DNA of 64,000 bases. It comes from Waterburya agarophytonicola KI4 (GTDB lineage: Bacteria; Cyanobacteriota; Cyanobacteriia; Cyanobacteriales; Xenococcaceae). Under the pieces are notes generated by a model, which ran no database searches, was not told the DNA's origin, and worked only from the letters and a program-made list of their open reading frames with translations. Below are positions 1 through 9,129 of the stretch, one piece after another. The position numbers were made by a program, and so were the translations under genes. The DNA lies in contig NZ_JADWDC010000010.1 of the NCBI RefSeq assembly GCF_020640915.1, positions 47,022 to 111,021 of the forward strand, read 5' to 3'. Within the stretch, counting starts at the first letter, position 1, and every line of letters starts with the position of its first letter.

Positions 1-1
1 A

Positions 2-964
2 ATATATATCAAACTTAAAAGAGATCGCACCCTAACTACCGCCCAGGTACAAAACCAAATACGCCAAAAACTGCCTAAAATCTCTCAGGTAATTATCAGC
101 GTCGAAGATATTCCTTTTGTAGAAACAGGAGAAGATCCTTCGTTTAAAGTTTCTCTAGAGGGAGAAGATCTCGATCAATTAAGGAAAAGTGCGATCGCTT
201 TTAAAGCAGAAATCGAACAACTGCGAGGATTTGAAGATGTACGTCTAGATGGAGTGGACGAACCCTTAAATAAAATAATTCATCTAGATCGCCAGCGAGT
301 AGCCTATATCAACGCTAATTTGACTCCAGAGAGAGGAATCGGCGATGCCACAGAACAGGCAAAAGCGATCGCTAATAAAACCCTATCTCCTGGTATCAGG
401 TTCGATCTAGAAGGAGATTCTGCCCGATCTAAGAAGATATTAGGAGAATTTGCCATAACTCTCGCCCTAGCGGTAATTTGTATGCTAATAGTGCTATATT
501 TGCCCTTTCAACGTTGGTTAGAACCATTAACAATCGGTTTATCCCTGCCATTATCTATTGTGGGGGCAATGTTAGCTTTGTTAATTACTCAAAGCGATTT
601 TGGCATGATTTCCTTAATTGGATTAATCTTCCTGCTCGGTTTGTTAGATAAAAATGCGATCTTACTCCTCGATTATGCCAATCAATTACGGAGTTCGGGC
701 ATGAGTCGTACCCAAGCAATTCTGCAAACAGGAGTGTTGCGCCTCCGCCCTATTGTGATGACTACCTTTTCTACTATCTTGGGGATGCTACCCATTGCCA
801 TGGGATGGGGTGCGGGTTCAGAATTACGCCAACCAATGGCAGTAGGTATTATTGGCGGTTTGATTACTTCTTCTTTACTTAGTTTGATAGTTGTACCCGT
901 AATTTATACAATTTTAGAAGACTGGATGATTGGCGATCGAGAAACTCCATCCCACTCTGAATAA
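2..964 (+). CDS. RND-family efflux transporter, C-terminal part (5' end outside window)
   Basis: The reading frame is open from base 2, so about 320 C-terminal residues of an AcrB/CzcA-type inner-membrane proton-driven exporter are visible. The first ~120 residues are soluble porter-domain sequence. They are followed by hydrophobic helices that begin around IlGEFAITLALAVI. The family hairpin appears as LLDKNAILLLDYAN, close to the usual VVKNAILLVEFAN. The last helix ends just before a short charged tail. RND proteins are normally over 1000 residues, so roughly two thirds of the gene lies upstream. Substrate class cannot be told from this part. A short in-frame GTG at 254 is not the start, because homologous sequence continues upstream of it. 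Confidence 0.9.
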   Translation: MYIKLKRDRTLTTAQVQNQIRQKLPKISQVIISVEDIPFVETGEDPSFKVSLEGEDLDQLRKSAIAFKAEIEQLRGFEDVRLDGVDEPLNKIIHLDRQRVAYINANLTPERGIGDATEQAKAIANKTLSPGIRFDLEGDSARSKKILGEFAITLALAVICMLIVLYLPFQRWLEPLTIGLSLPLSIVGAMLALLITQSDFGMISLIGLIFLLGLLDKNAILLLDYANQLRSSGMSRTQAILQTGVLRLRPIVMTTFSTILGMLPIAMGWGAGSELRQPMAVGIIGGLITSSLLSLIVVPVIYTILEDWMIGDRETPSHSE

Positions 965-1027
965 AAAAGAGAAGAAAAAAAGAGAGGAAAAAATTCCCCT
1001 CCTAGTAATTTTATATTCGTTTATTTT

Positions 1028-1630
1028 CTAACCAACAGAAGAGAAGTAAACCTTTGATTTAACGGGATCTGGATTCATCGTTTTGTCTCCCTCTTGCCAT
1101 CCCGCAGGACAAACTTCGTCAGGATTATTCTGTACGTGCTGAATTGCTTTTAGAGTACGCAAAGTTTCGTCAACACTGCGACCAAAAGAAAGATTATTGA
1201 TAGTTGCGTGTTGAATCACACCTTCTTTATCAATAATAAATAGTCCCCGTAGGGCTACTCCAGCATCAGGATCTAAAACGTTGTAAGCGTTGCTAATTTC
1301 TTTTTTAATATCAGAAACCAAAGGATAAGCAATGTCGCCAATACCGCCTTCTTTGCGATCGGTCTGCATCCAAGCTAGGTGAGAAAATTCACTATCTACG
1401 GATACCCCTAAAAGTTCGGTATTGAGGGCTTTAAACTCTTCATGGCGATCGCTGAATGCGATAATTTCAGTAGGACAAACAAAAGTGAAGTCCAAAGGAT
1501 AGAAAAATAATACAGTATACTGACCGCGATAATCAGATAGTTTCACTGTCTTAAATTCTTGATCGAAAACAGCCGTCGCTGTAAATTCGGGTGCTTCCTG
1601 CCCGACTCTCAAACATCCTTCACTGTTCAT
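1028..1630 (-). CDS. 2-Cys peroxiredoxin (AhpC/TSA family)
   Basis: This thiol peroxidase reduces H2O2 and organic peroxides and is recycled by thioredoxins in the cytosol. With the ATG at 1630 it has 200 residues, the normal size. The peroxidatic cysteine is C52 in FVCPTE and the resolving cysteine is C174 in EVCPAGW. It also carries a GGIG loop and a C-terminal YF motif. In typical 2-Cys enzymes these two elements make the enzyme sensitive to over-oxidation, a property linked to peroxide signalling. A longer frame from a TTG at 1657 exists, but AAGGA sits just upstream of the ATG and favours the shorter start. The gene is convergent with the RND gene and appears monocistronic. Confidence 0.95.
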   Translation of the reverse strand: MNSEGCLRVGQEAPEFTATAVFDQEFKTVKLSDYRGQYTVLFFYPLDFTFVCPTEIIAFSDRHEEFKALNTELLGVSVDSEFSHLAWMQTDRKEGGIGDIAYPLVSDIKKEISNAYNVLDPDAGVALRGLFIIDKEGVIQHATINNLSFGRSVDETLRTLKAIQHVQNNPDEVCPAGWQEGDKTMNPDPVKSKVYFSSVG

Positions 1631-1780
1631 AATTATTTTAATTTCCTTAAATGCCAAGTAAAATTTGTTTGCAAAACCAACCCAACTCCGATCTTTTCCA
1701 AATAGGGTAATGTTTACAATTTATCTGAATTTTACTAATCTCAATCAATATATCACAGTCATAACAGTTAAATTAGAGAC

Positions 1781-1849
1781 TCCGCGTTATGCGAAGCGGT
1801 ATCCTTTAGGACGCCGTTAGGCGCAAGGGAAAAAACCTTGAGATCTCAA
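1781..1849. repeat. Composite of short palindromes, REP-like intergenic element
   Basis: About 70 bases of GC-richer DNA in an AT-rich gap hold several consecutive small inverted repeats. CCGC/GCGG arms lie at 1782-1799, CCTTTAGG at 1803-1810, and GCC-GTTA-GGC follows. CAAGG/CCTTG arms lie at 1824-1840, and a perfect 12-base palindrome TTGAGATCTCAA at 1838-1849. This style is typical of dispersed cyanobacterial intergenic repeats, but no second copy was seen in this window. It lies upstream of the peroxiredoxin gene and past the 3' end of the hydrolase gene, so a role as a transcript-end hairpin is also possible. Confidence 0.45.
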
Positions 1850-1875
1850 ACAAGCTCAAAATGCGAGGGAGATAA

Positions 1876-2721
1876 TTAAGTTGTTGGATTGCTATCTGAT
1901 ACTAGAACGCTAAAATCGGCGATCGCCCGATTAACTTCATCATCATACTCGGCAATCAATAAGTGTCCCGCTGTTGGTAAATGTAAATGTTTTCCCAAAG
2001 GGAAGCTATGGGCTAATTCTTTTCCCATTTGTTGAGTAAAACTAGGATCGTTTCCTCCAGAGATTACCAATACGGGGATCTTCTTTTTAAAAGATTGATG
2101 GCGTTGCCAAAAATTATAACCCCAAAATATTTCTAAAGCTTCATAGGGATGAGTTTTAGTTGGAATGGGGCTTTCGGCAAAAAATCGTTCGATTTTGGGA
2201 TGTTGGTGATTGCTAGATAAACGATTAGTAACAAACTGTAATCCTGGGAAACGATATAAATGTCTGCCACCCCAAGCCAGAAATTTAATTAAGGGAATTT
2301 CCCACCAAGGATCGAGGTTGTGAGTTCCTCCAGCAATTAGAATCAAACCACGGGAATCGTTTCGTCTTGCCCACTCCAAACCAAGAGGAACGCCATAACT
2401 ATGACAGCAAAGAATAGGATGCTTGACTTTATAGCGTCGCAACAACCGCCTCAAATCTCGGCGGTGTCTCCCCAAAGAATAGCGTTGGTAAGGACTGGAC
2501 TGTCCGTGTCCCCCTAGATCGTAGGCTAAAACTTCCCTTCCCTGACGAAGAAAGAATTCATATTGCGATCGCCAGTTAAACCGATTACCCAAACCACCGT
2601 GTAAAAACACTAGCCCTGGGGTTTCGCCAGCATGATAGCTAACTTGTAGATTGACTCGACGACGCAGGGGTACTGATTTACCAGCCAACAAGTCAGATTC
2701 ATCACTAGAGTTTTTATTCAT
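1876..2721 (-). CDS. Alpha/beta-fold hydrolase
   Basis: This 281-residue single-domain hydrolase has the usual landmarks. An oxyanion-hole strand HGGLGNRFNW lies at ~41-50, DLGGHGQS near 68-75, a nucleophile elbow CHSYG with Ser108, and a C-terminal TAGHLL carrying the catalytic His. The elbow begins with Cys instead of the usual Gly. There is no signal peptide, so it is probably cytosolic. The N-terminal 25 residues are polar and basic. Substrate is unknown; esterases, haloperoxidase-like enzymes and lipases share this pattern. It is divergent from the MoxR gene, with a 71-base promoter gap between them. Confidence 0.85.
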   Translation of the reverse strand: MNKNSSDESDLLAGKSVPLRRRVNLQVSYHAGETPGLVFLHGGLGNRFNWRSQYEFFLRQGREVLAYDLGGHGQSSPYQRYSLGRHRRDLRRLLRRYKVKHPILCCHSYGVPLGLEWARRNDSRGLILIAGGTHNLDPWWEIPLIKFLAWGGRHLYRFPGLQFVTNRLSSNHQHPKIERFFAESPIPTKTHPYEALEIFWGYNFWQRHQSFKKKIPVLVISGGNDPSFTQQMGKELAHSFPLGKHLHLPTAGHLLIAEYDDEVNRAIADFSVLVSDSNPTT

Positions 2722-2792
2722 ACTCTAATTTTATGATGGTTTCTGGGCAATCTAGAACCAGAACTAAGGCTAATTAATCGAGAGAATGAGCT

Positions 2793-3758
2793 ATGAGCGA
2801 TCGCAATAATTCAGTACTTGGTAATATTACGGGAAAAGAAATTTATCAAAAGATTTATCAAAATATCCAACAGGTAATGAAAGGACAATCTGTTGCGATT
2901 AGGAATTTGTTAGCTGCCTTTGCTAGTGGCGGTCATATATTATTAGAAGACTATCCTGGTACGGGAAAAACTACTTTAGCCAAGGCATTGGCATCCTCTA
3001 TTGATGCCAAGTTTAAGCGCATTCAATTCACCCCAGATCTATTACCCTCAGATATAATTGGTATTTCCATCTTCGACCAAAGCGATCGCTCTTTCCGCTT
3101 TCATGAAGGACCAATTTTTGCCAATATTGTTTTAGTCGATGAAATTAACCGCGCTTCTCCTCGTACTCAATCGGCATTATTAGAAGCGATGGCAGAATCT
3201 CAAGTCAGTGTAGATGGTCAAGTCAGAAAATTACCCGATCTATTCTTTGTCATTGCCACCCAAAACCCTGTGGGGTCTCACGGTACATATCCTTTACCCG
3301 AAGCCCAGATGGATCGTTTTGCCCTCCAATCAAGTTTGGGTTATGTTTCTGCTGAAGATGAAGTCCAAATTTTAAGCGATCGCATTCAAAGTAATTCTTT
3401 AAAGGAAATTAAACCTTGTGTTTCTCTCACAGAGGTAGTCTTACTCAAAAAACAAGTAGAACAAATTAGAATTAGCGACACCATGAAACGCTATTTAGTT
3501 GACTTGGTTAATGCTACTCGTTCTGCCGATGGGGTACAGTTGGGAGGAAGTCCTAGAGGCTCTTTAGCACTGATGAAAGTAGCTCAGGCTTTGGCTTTGT
3601 TCGATGGTTATGAATTTGTTACCCCCGATCACATTCAAGAGTTAGCAGTATCGGCGATCGCTCATCGTTTGGTCATGGAACCCCAGGCTCGTTTTTCAGG
3701 TCAAACTGCAACGGGAGTGGTGGAAGAAATTTTAACAACTATTCCCGTACCTGCTTAA
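2793..3758 (+). CDS. MoxR-family AAA+ ATPase
   Basis: This is a 321-residue chaperone-type ATPase. Walker A is YPGTGKTT at 54-61, Walker B is VLVDEIN at 113-119, and the sensor strand ATQNP is near 155. The C-terminal helical lid contains a GGSPRG loop. MoxR proteins usually work with VWA or DUF58 proteins to insert cofactors or remodel partners. No such partner is adjacent; the nearest VWA gene is over 54 kb away, so a direct link is not supported. It is followed after 29 bases by the acyltransferase gene and then argG, so it may be the first gene of a short transcription unit. Confidence 0.9.
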   Translation: MSDRNNSVLGNITGKEIYQKIYQNIQQVMKGQSVAIRNLLAAFASGGHILLEDYPGTGKTTLAKALASSIDAKFKRIQFTPDLLPSDIIGISIFDQSDRSFRFHEGPIFANIVLVDEINRASPRTQSALLEAMAESQVSVDGQVRKLPDLFFVIATQNPVGSHGTYPLPEAQMDRFALQSSLGYVSAEDEVQILSDRIQSNSLKEIKPCVSLTEVVLLKKQVEQIRISDTMKRYLVDLVNATRSADGVQLGGSPRGSLALMKVAQALALFDGYEFVTPDHIQELAVSAIAHRLVMEPQARFSGQTATGVVEEILTTIPVPA

Positions 3759-3787
3759 GATCGTAGTCATTTGCTAGGCTTGGATAA

Positions 3788-4657
3788 ATGAACAATAAAA
3801 AAAATAATAAAGTAGATAGCGATCGAAAAGCGAATGGGTGGTCTTTAGAAAATAGAGATCCTCAAGTAATTGAATCTTTGATGCCATTTTGGGAGTGGTT
3901 TTATAAATACTATTTTTGCGTTACTAGTGATGGTTGGGAACATATTCCCGAAGCAAAAACATTGCTAGTAGGTTCCCACAATGGAGGTCTGGCAACTCCT
4001 GACATGGTAATGACTATGTACGATTGGTTTGGTCATTTTGGAACGCAACGCCGTGTATATGGCTTAATGCATCCTAGTGTATGGAAGATTAATCCATCTC
4101 TAGGAAAAATTGCCGAACAAACAGGGGCAGTGGTAGCACATCCGCAAATGGCGATCGCAGCATTAAAAAGTAATGCTAGTGTCTTAGTTTATCCTGGTGG
4201 CGCGCAGGATGTCTTTCGCCCCCACAGTCAACGCAATCAAATTAACTTGGCTGGACGCAAAGGCTTTATTAAATTGGCTTTACGAGAAGAAGTACCGATT
4301 ATTCCGATTATTTCTCACGGCGCACACGATACTTTATTTGTCTTGGGAGATATTTACGATCTGATGCAGCAATTTCACGAGTGGGGAATGCCTTGGTTGT
4401 TGGATACAGATCCAGAAGTCTTTCCTATTTATTTGGGTTTGCCTTGGGGTATTGGTTTTGGCCCCTTACCTAATATTCCTTTACCCGCAAAAATTCACAT
4501 TCGCATTTTACCGCCCATTGTGTTTCCTAAAAACGGCAAAGAAGCTTCGCGCGATCGCAATTATGTAGATGAATGTTATGAAACCGTGATGAAGACCATG
4601 CAATCGGGATTGGATCGTCTAGTAAATCAAAAAAATATGCGGGAAAAACACCTTTAA
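3788..4657 (+). CDS. Lysophospholipid acyltransferase-family protein (PlsC/MGAT-like)
   Basis: This 289-residue protein resembles the LPLAT superfamily, which transfers acyl groups to lipid hydroxyls at the membrane face. The probable active-site segment is VGSHNGGLATPD near residue 62; its His is followed by a longer spacing to Asp than the classical HxxxxD. A second family block, VYPGGAQD, is followed by RKGFIKLAL, and PIIPIISHGAHDT binds the acceptor in relatives. The pattern fits the MGAT/DGAT-like branch better than PlsC itself. The acceptor lipid is not deducible. It lies between MoxR and argG on the same strand with short gaps. Confidence 0.75.
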   Translation: MNNKKNNKVDSDRKANGWSLENRDPQVIESLMPFWEWFYKYYFCVTSDGWEHIPEAKTLLVGSHNGGLATPDMVMTMYDWFGHFGTQRRVYGLMHPSVWKINPSLGKIAEQTGAVVAHPQMAIAALKSNASVLVYPGGAQDVFRPHSQRNQINLAGRKGFIKLALREEVPIIPIISHGAHDTLFVLGDIYDLMQQFHEWGMPWLLDTDPEVFPIYLGLPWGIGFGPLPNIPLPAKIHIRILPPIVFPKNGKEASRDRNYVDECYETVMKTMQSGLDRLVNQKNMREKHL

Positions 4658-4716
4658 GAGTTTCCTTTTCGGTACAATACCCCTTGAATTATTTATAGCA
4701 AAGGCAGATTATATCT

Positions 4717-5922
4717 ATGGGACGTGCTAACAAAGTTGTTTTAGCTTATTCGGGTGGGGTTGATACCACTGTATGTATTCCTTATCTGAAAAATGAGTGG
4801 GGAGTCAAGGAAGTAATTACTCTGGCTGCGGATTTGGGACAAGGTGATGAACTAGATCCAATTCAAAAGAAGGCATTAAAGTACGGTGCAGTAGAGTCTT
4901 TGGTAGAAGATGCTACTGAAAGCTTTGTAGTGGACTATGCTTTTCCTGCTATCCAAGCCAACACATTATATGAAAATCGCTATCCTCTTTCTACTGCTTT
5001 AGCGCGTCCTCTGATTGCCAAACTGCTGGTAGATGCTGCGGAAAAATATGGTGCAGATGCGGTGGCTCACGGCTGTACGGCAAAAGGTAACGACCAAGTA
5101 CGCTTCGATTTGGGTATTATGGCATTAAATCCCAAGTTAAAGGTATTAGCTCCCGCTAGAGAGTGGGGAATGAGTCGGGAAGAAGCAATTTCCTATGGCG
5201 AAAAGTTTGGTTTAGAATTTCCTGTTAAAAAATCTTCTCCTTTTAGTATCGATCGCAATTTACTAGGACGTAGTATTGAAGCTGGTCCTCTAGAAGATCC
5301 TATGGTCGAGCCTCCTGAAGAGATTTTTGTCATGACTAAAGCGATCGCCGATACTCCTGACGAACCTGAATATATTATCATTGGCTTTGAGAAAGGTCTT
5401 CCCGTGAGTATTAATGGAGAAAAACTCGCTCCCGTCGCCCTAATTACTAAATTAAACGACCTAGCAGGAAAACATGGTATTGGACGCATCGATATGCTAG
5501 AAAACCGTGTTGTGGGGATTAAATCGCGAGAAATTTATGAAGCACCAGCTTTACTTGTCTTAATTCACGCCCACCGCGACTTAGAAAGTTTGACTCTTAC
5601 AGGAGATGTGACTCAATACAAACGGGGTATCGAACAATCCTATGGCGAATTAATTTATCAAGGCTTATGGTATAGTCCACTCAAGGCTGCGTTGGATGGC
5701 TTTATCCAACAGACTCAGGAAAGGGTTTCAGGAGAAGTCAGAATCAAGCTATTTAAAGGCAATGCAGTAATTGTCGGTCGTCAGTCGGATAATTCAATTT
5801 ATGCCCCCGATTTGGCTACCTATGGTGCGGAGGATGAGTTTGACCACAAAGCAGCAGAAGGCTTTATTTACATCTGGGGTCTACCTACTAGAGTTTGGTC
5901 GCAGAAAACTAGAGGTATGTAA
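4717..5922 (+). CDS. argG: Argininosuccinate synthase
   Basis: The enzyme joins citrulline and aspartate with ATP to give argininosuccinate, the penultimate step of arginine synthesis. Its 401 residues match the family length. The N-terminal ATP pyrophosphatase P-loop AYSGGVDTT starts at residue 10. Downstream landmarks include [15 protein letters not shown] and [13 protein letters not shown]. Both are classic family blocks. It is the third gene in a same-strand run with MoxR and the acyltransferase, 59 bases after the latter, but a separate promoter in that gap is possible. A HIP1-centred hairpin follows it. Confidence 0.97.
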   Translation: MGRANKVVLAYSGGVDTTVCIPYLKNEWGVKEVITLAADLGQGDELDPIQKKALKYGAVESLVEDATESFVVDYAFPAIQANTLYENRYPLSTALARPLIAKLLVDAAEKYGADAVAHGCTAKGNDQVRFDLGIMALNPKLKVLAPAREWGMSREEAISYGEKFGLEFPVKKSSPFSIDRNLLGRSIEAGPLEDPMVEPPEEIFVMTKAIADTPDEPEYIIIGFEKGLPVSINGEKLAPVALITKLNDLAGKHGIGRIDMLENRVVGIKSREIYEAPALLVLIHAHRDLESLTLTGDVTQYKRGIEQSYGELIYQGLWYSPLKAALDGFIQQTQERVSGEVRIKLFKGNAVIVGRQSDNSIYAPDLATYGAEDEFDHKAAEGFIYIWGLPTRVWSQKTRGM

Positions 5923-5967
5923 TTGTTGGGTGGGACTTCTTGCCGTTAACTAGTTAAATAAGATTTC

Positions 5968-5989
5968 AGAGTGAGCGATCGCTCGCTCT
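5968..5989 (+). terminator. Probable argG terminator, HIP1-centred hairpin
   Basis: A nearly perfect 22-base palindrome, AGAG-T-GAGC on the left and GCTC-G-CTCT on the right around a central GATC, is followed by a T-rich run (TTTATTTGATTTC). The core is a HIP1 octamer, so the hairpin may have been recruited from that repeat. The position 46 bases after the argG stop fits a Rho-independent terminator. Confidence 0.55.
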
Positions 5990-6193
5990 TTATTTGATTT
6001 CTATTTCGGTTAACAATATTTACTTATTGATAACGATCGATAATTATTATATGTTTTTCAAACTCCTATATCACCCTGCTATGGTTGTAAAAAAAGCTTG
6101 TAATAATTGATTGAAAAGACTTATAGAGATTAAGCAAGCTGAATTTACAAAAGCTATTCCACAACTTTTTTATTCGCAATAAGCTTTTCATGT

Positions 6194-6225
6194 TAAGTTT
6201 ATCTTGTCAATAAAGATAACTTAAT
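6194..6225 (+). promoter_or_regulatory. Long inverted repeat in the dps leader
   Basis: The left arm is TTAAGTTTATCTT and the right arm AAGATAACTTAA. They pair over 12 bases with one bulged T around a 7-base spacer, and the right arm ends 15 bases before the dps ATG. It could be an operator for a peroxide or iron regulator, or an RNA hairpin controlling translation. The rest of the 318-base argG-dps gap (5923-6240) holds the argG hairpin and AT-rich DNA, including a weak Fur-like GATAA/TTATT patch near 6029, and no other gene. Confidence 0.55.
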
Positions 6226-6240
6226 GAAAGAGTAAGAATT

Positions 6241-6795
6241 ATGTCTACTACCACAGGTTTACTACGTCCTTATGGTCATGTTGAAGATAATCCAGTTTTA
6301 TTAGATAAAAGCGTCACCGAACCAGTATGCGAAGGTTTTAACGCCGTATTATCTAGCTTTCAAGGCTTATACTTGCAATATCAAAAGCACCATTTTGTAG
6401 TTGAAGGTTCTGAATTTTATTCCCTACACGAATTTTTTGCAGCCAACTACGAAGAAATACAAGGACATATTCACGAAATTGGCGAAAGACAAAATGGTTT
6501 AGGCGGCATTCCTGCGGCTAGTTTTAGCAAACTAGCCGAATTATGTTGTTTCGAGCCAGAAGCTGATGGTGTTTTTGGCGAGCGTCAAATGGTAGAACAC
6601 GATCTTGCGGCAGAACAAGAAATCATTAAATTGTTACGTCAACAAGCATCTCAAGCAGAAAGCTTGGGCGATCGGGCTACTCGCTATTTATACGAACAAA
6701 TCTTGTTGAAAACTGAAGAAAGAGCTTACCATCTCCAACACTTCTTAGTTCACGATAGTCTAACTTTGGCTTTTGTTGGCAATGGTGCTAACTAG
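6241..6795 (+). CDS. dps: Dps-family ferritin with His-type ferroxidase site
   Basis: This mini-ferritin oxidises and stores iron and protects DNA from peroxide in the cytosol. At 184 residues it is a little longer than E. coli Dps, and helix B aligns with it without gaps. The two metal-site histidines H51 and H63 and the glutamate E82 are present. The canonical aspartates at 67 and 78 are Ala and His. This matches the cyanobacterial class described as having a His-type ferroxidase centre (Nostoc Dps4-like). It stands alone with its own leader. A TCTCTTC/GAAGAGA inverted repeat at 6811-6840 may end the transcript. Confidence 0.9.
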   Translation: MSTTTGLLRPYGHVEDNPVLLDKSVTEPVCEGFNAVLSSFQGLYLQYQKHHFVVEGSEFYSLHEFFAANYEEIQGHIHEIGERQNGLGGIPAASFSKLAELCCFEPEADGVFGERQMVEHDLAAEQEIIKLLRQQASQAESLGDRATRYLYEQILLKTEERAYHLQHFLVHDSLTLAFVGNGAN

Positions 6796-6919
6796 GGGCG
6801 GAGATCCCAGTCTCTTCTAGGTTAACGATCTTGGAAGAGATGATTGTTGATTGTATCTCGACTTTTCGCCAAAATTTGATTATCTGTTTTGCAGACATAG
6901 GATAAATCCCAAGATAATT

Positions 6920-7783
6920 TTAAAAAGGTATAAGTTCTGGAGTTAATCCAGCTTCAATACCATTCTCTTCTGATACTTTTGGCGTGTCTAATATTGCCGA
7001 ACTTTCTATTTCTGCGACATTATCTTTTGTTTCTGGTTTAATAGATTCGATTTGCAACCAAGATTCGGTACTCTCAATAAACCCTTTTATTTTATTACTT
7101 AGTTCCGAACCATTTTTGATAATTAAAGAACTAAAGTTAGACTTAGTTGGCTCTAAAAACGAATCGGTCATTACAGCAAAACTAGATTGACCGTTAATAG
7201 TAGAAGTTGCTTTTTGTCTGGTTAAATTTACCTGATAAACCCCGTGGGCATAGAACACTTCATTCTTGTCTACTGCCCGATCTCCCGTCAAACTTTTATA
7301 TACTTGAAGAAACTTTTTACAGAAGGAACTAGGATTATTGTAGTAGCTATAGTTTTTGAGAAAAGTTAAGCCAGCATAGCCCGAACATTTTAATCGAAAA
7401 GGTAGTTCGGACAATGGCTTATTATGATCATTTAGAAACCAAACTACAACATAAGAAAAAGCTTTATATTCTCCCTCTTGAAACTTTTCTTTGTTATAAG
7501 CGATCGTTTCCACCTCGTTACTCATTAACGGTAATGAACGATTTAGAATTAATAGTCTTGGTTTGTTGGTAACTAATAAAATTTCGTTTGTACCGTCACT
7601 AAACTCGTGTTCTATTGGTTTCCAGCTATCGATTAATTCAAAGTTAGCTAATTCTGCATTAGAAGGTGTAATTGCAATCCCATAGTTTTTATTACTACCG
7701 TTCAGGAATTGACAGTAAGGAATGCTGGTTAATTCGCCTAAAAATTCTTCGCTATTAAAGCCAAAATCTTGATAGTTATTCAT
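6920..7783 (-). CDS. Conserved cyanobacterial protein, possibly DUF5895-like
   Basis: I do not recognise a defined function. The 287-residue protein has no signal peptide or membrane helix. The N-terminal ~200 residues are a compact alpha/beta-looking region that begins with SEEFLGELTSIPYCQFLNG. This opening resembles DUF5895 proteins of cyanobacterial plasmids and genomes; the match is from memory and uncertain. The last ~60 residues are Glu/Pro-rich and probably disordered, ending in ELIPF. That C-terminal style, acidic with a terminal Phe, recalls single-strand-binding proteins. It has its own promoter region and no obvious operon partner. Confidence 0.6.
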   Translation of the reverse strand: MNNYQDFGFNSEEFLGELTSIPYCQFLNGSNKNYGIAITPSNAELANFELIDSWKPIEHEFSDGTNEILLVTNKPRLLILNRSLPLMSNEVETIAYNKEKFQEGEYKAFSYVVVWFLNDHNKPLSELPFRLKCSGYAGLTFLKNYSYYNNPSSFCKKFLQVYKSLTGDRAVDKNEVFYAHGVYQVNLTRQKATSTINGQSSFAVMTDSFLEPTKSNFSSLIIKNGSELSNKIKGFIESTESWLQIESIKPETKDNVAEIESSAILDTPKVSEENGIEAGLTPELIPF

Positions 7784-8050
7784 AGTTGCTGATTAATCAT
7801 TAATTGTTTTATCAGTACTAATATACCATAAATTTCAATTAATTGATCTTTTAATCAACTTTTTTATTATAGCTTGTACGAGAATACTTTGTAAAACCTT
7901 TGTCTCCCGAGGAAAAAAGAAAAATATTACAAAATATTTCTTTAGGTATATTTTAAAATTATTAAACTCGCCTTAATCCAATTCTTACCGTCATCATTCA
8001 AAATAAGACATGACATCATCTTAATGACTAGCCTCACACCTGCTAGTTTC

Positions 8051-8077
8051 AAAAAAATAGCCGAGAATATTCTCGGC
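8051..8077 (-). terminator. Rho-independent terminator of the ndhA-I-G-E operon
   Basis: A perfect 18-base palindrome GCCGAGAATATTCTCGGC (8060-8077) is followed on the minus strand by TATTTTTTT. It lies 42 bases past the ndhE stop. The stem has little room for a loop and would open four central bases. The rest of the 335-base gap 7784-8118 is AT-rich promoter-like DNA for the gene ending at 6920, with no further gene seen. Confidence 0.85.
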
Positions 8078-8118
8078 TTTCTCTATATATATGTATATCT
8101 ATTCCTGTGTTAGGGGAA

Positions 8119-8424
8119 TCACCATTTGAGCAAGTTAAATTGCTCCATGTCGATGGTGTTGCGGTTGCGATAAATAGCCAGCACAATCGCTAAACCGACG
8201 GCTGCTTCTGCTGCTGCGACGGTAATTACAAATACTGTAAAAACTTGACCCCTAATGTTCTCTGGATCTAAGTAGTTAGAAAATCCGACTAAATTCAAAT
8301 TAACTGCGTTGAGCATCAATTCAATAGACATTAATACTCTAACTGCGTTACGGCTAGTAATCAGCCCATAAATCCCAATACAAAATAATGCTGCTGCTAA
8401 TAGCAAAAAATATTCTAATTGCAC
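8119..8424 (-). CDS. ndhE: NAD(P)H-quinone oxidoreductase subunit 4L (NdhE)
   Basis: This 101-residue membrane subunit is homologous to NuoK of complex I. It has three transmembrane helices, with conserved acidic residues inside the membrane ([12 protein letters not shown] and [11 protein letters not shown]) that belong to the proton path. In cyanobacteria it is part of the thylakoid NDH-1 complex used in respiration, cyclic electron flow and CO2 uptake. The start codon is GTG, with GGGAG about 11 bases upstream. It is the last gene of ndhA-I-G-E and is followed by a strong terminator. Confidence 0.95.
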   Translation of the reverse strand: MQLEYFLLLAAALFCIGIYGLITSRNAVRVLMSIELMLNAVNLNLVGFSNYLDPENIRGQVFTVFVITVAAAEAAVGLAIVLAIYRNRNTIDMEQFNLLKW

Positions 8425-8456
8425 TTTTATTACTACTCCCTTTTTTGTTACTGATG

Positions 8457-9074
8457 TTATGAATCTTGTTCTTCGCTACCTAACCTAGCTAATTCACGGG
8501 GACGCTCTGGTAAAGTTAAGCCTGTAGTTACAGTATTCTCATCCGCCATTGACTCAGGAATAAGATCGCGACGAGCCAAAATAATTGCCCCTACCATTGC
8601 CATCAAAAGCAATACTGAAGCCAACTCAAACGGTAGTAAATAATCGCTAAAGAAATGTTCGCCTAAAGCAATTACTGTATTGTCGACTACAGAGGGAGAA
8701 GTGGTAGACAAGGACCAAGGAGTGGCTAAAACCATTGTTCCCAAAAGAGCAAACAAACCAAAACAAACTACCCCCGTTGCCACTTTGCGAATTGTGCGTC
8801 CAGGAAGCTCGACATAGTCTTCCTGTTTGTTGACTAGCATAATAGCAAATAGAATTAGCACGTTAACCGCACCAACGTAAACTAAAATCTGAGCAGCAGC
8901 CACAAAATCGGCATTGAGCAAAATGTACAAACCAGAGATACTAATAAACACCCCTGCTAACAAAAAAGCGGAATGGACAATTTTGGGTAATAAGACAACT
9001 CCCAAAGCCGTACCAATCATCATCACCGCTAAAATGCCAAAAGAAACTATCTGTACTCCTTCAGCTAAATTCAC
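8457..9074 (-). CDS. ndhG: NAD(P)H-quinone oxidoreductase subunit 6 (NdhG)
   Basis: This 205-residue NuoJ homologue of NDH-1 has five predicted membrane helices. The helix containing [20 protein letters not shown] is the hallmark of the family. The C-terminal ~35 residues are soluble and charged. The start is GTG, supported by GAGGAG six to seven bases upstream. It sits 55 bases after ndhI and 32 bases before ndhE, as expected for a single transcript. Confidence 0.95.
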   Translation of the reverse strand: MNLAEGVQIVSFGILAVMMIGTALGVVLLPKIVHSAFLLAGVFISISGLYILLNADFVAAAQILVYVGAVNVLILFAIMLVNKQEDYVELPGRTIRKVATGVVCFGLFALLGTMVLATPWSLSTTSPSVVDNTVIALGEHFFSDYLLPFELASVLLLMAMVGAIILARRDLIPESMADENTVTTGLTLPERPRELARLGSEEQDS

Positions 9075-9129
9075 TTTTTTCTCCTCTGTTTATATTGTGT
9101 AATTTTTATGACGAATGTAAAGATATCTT

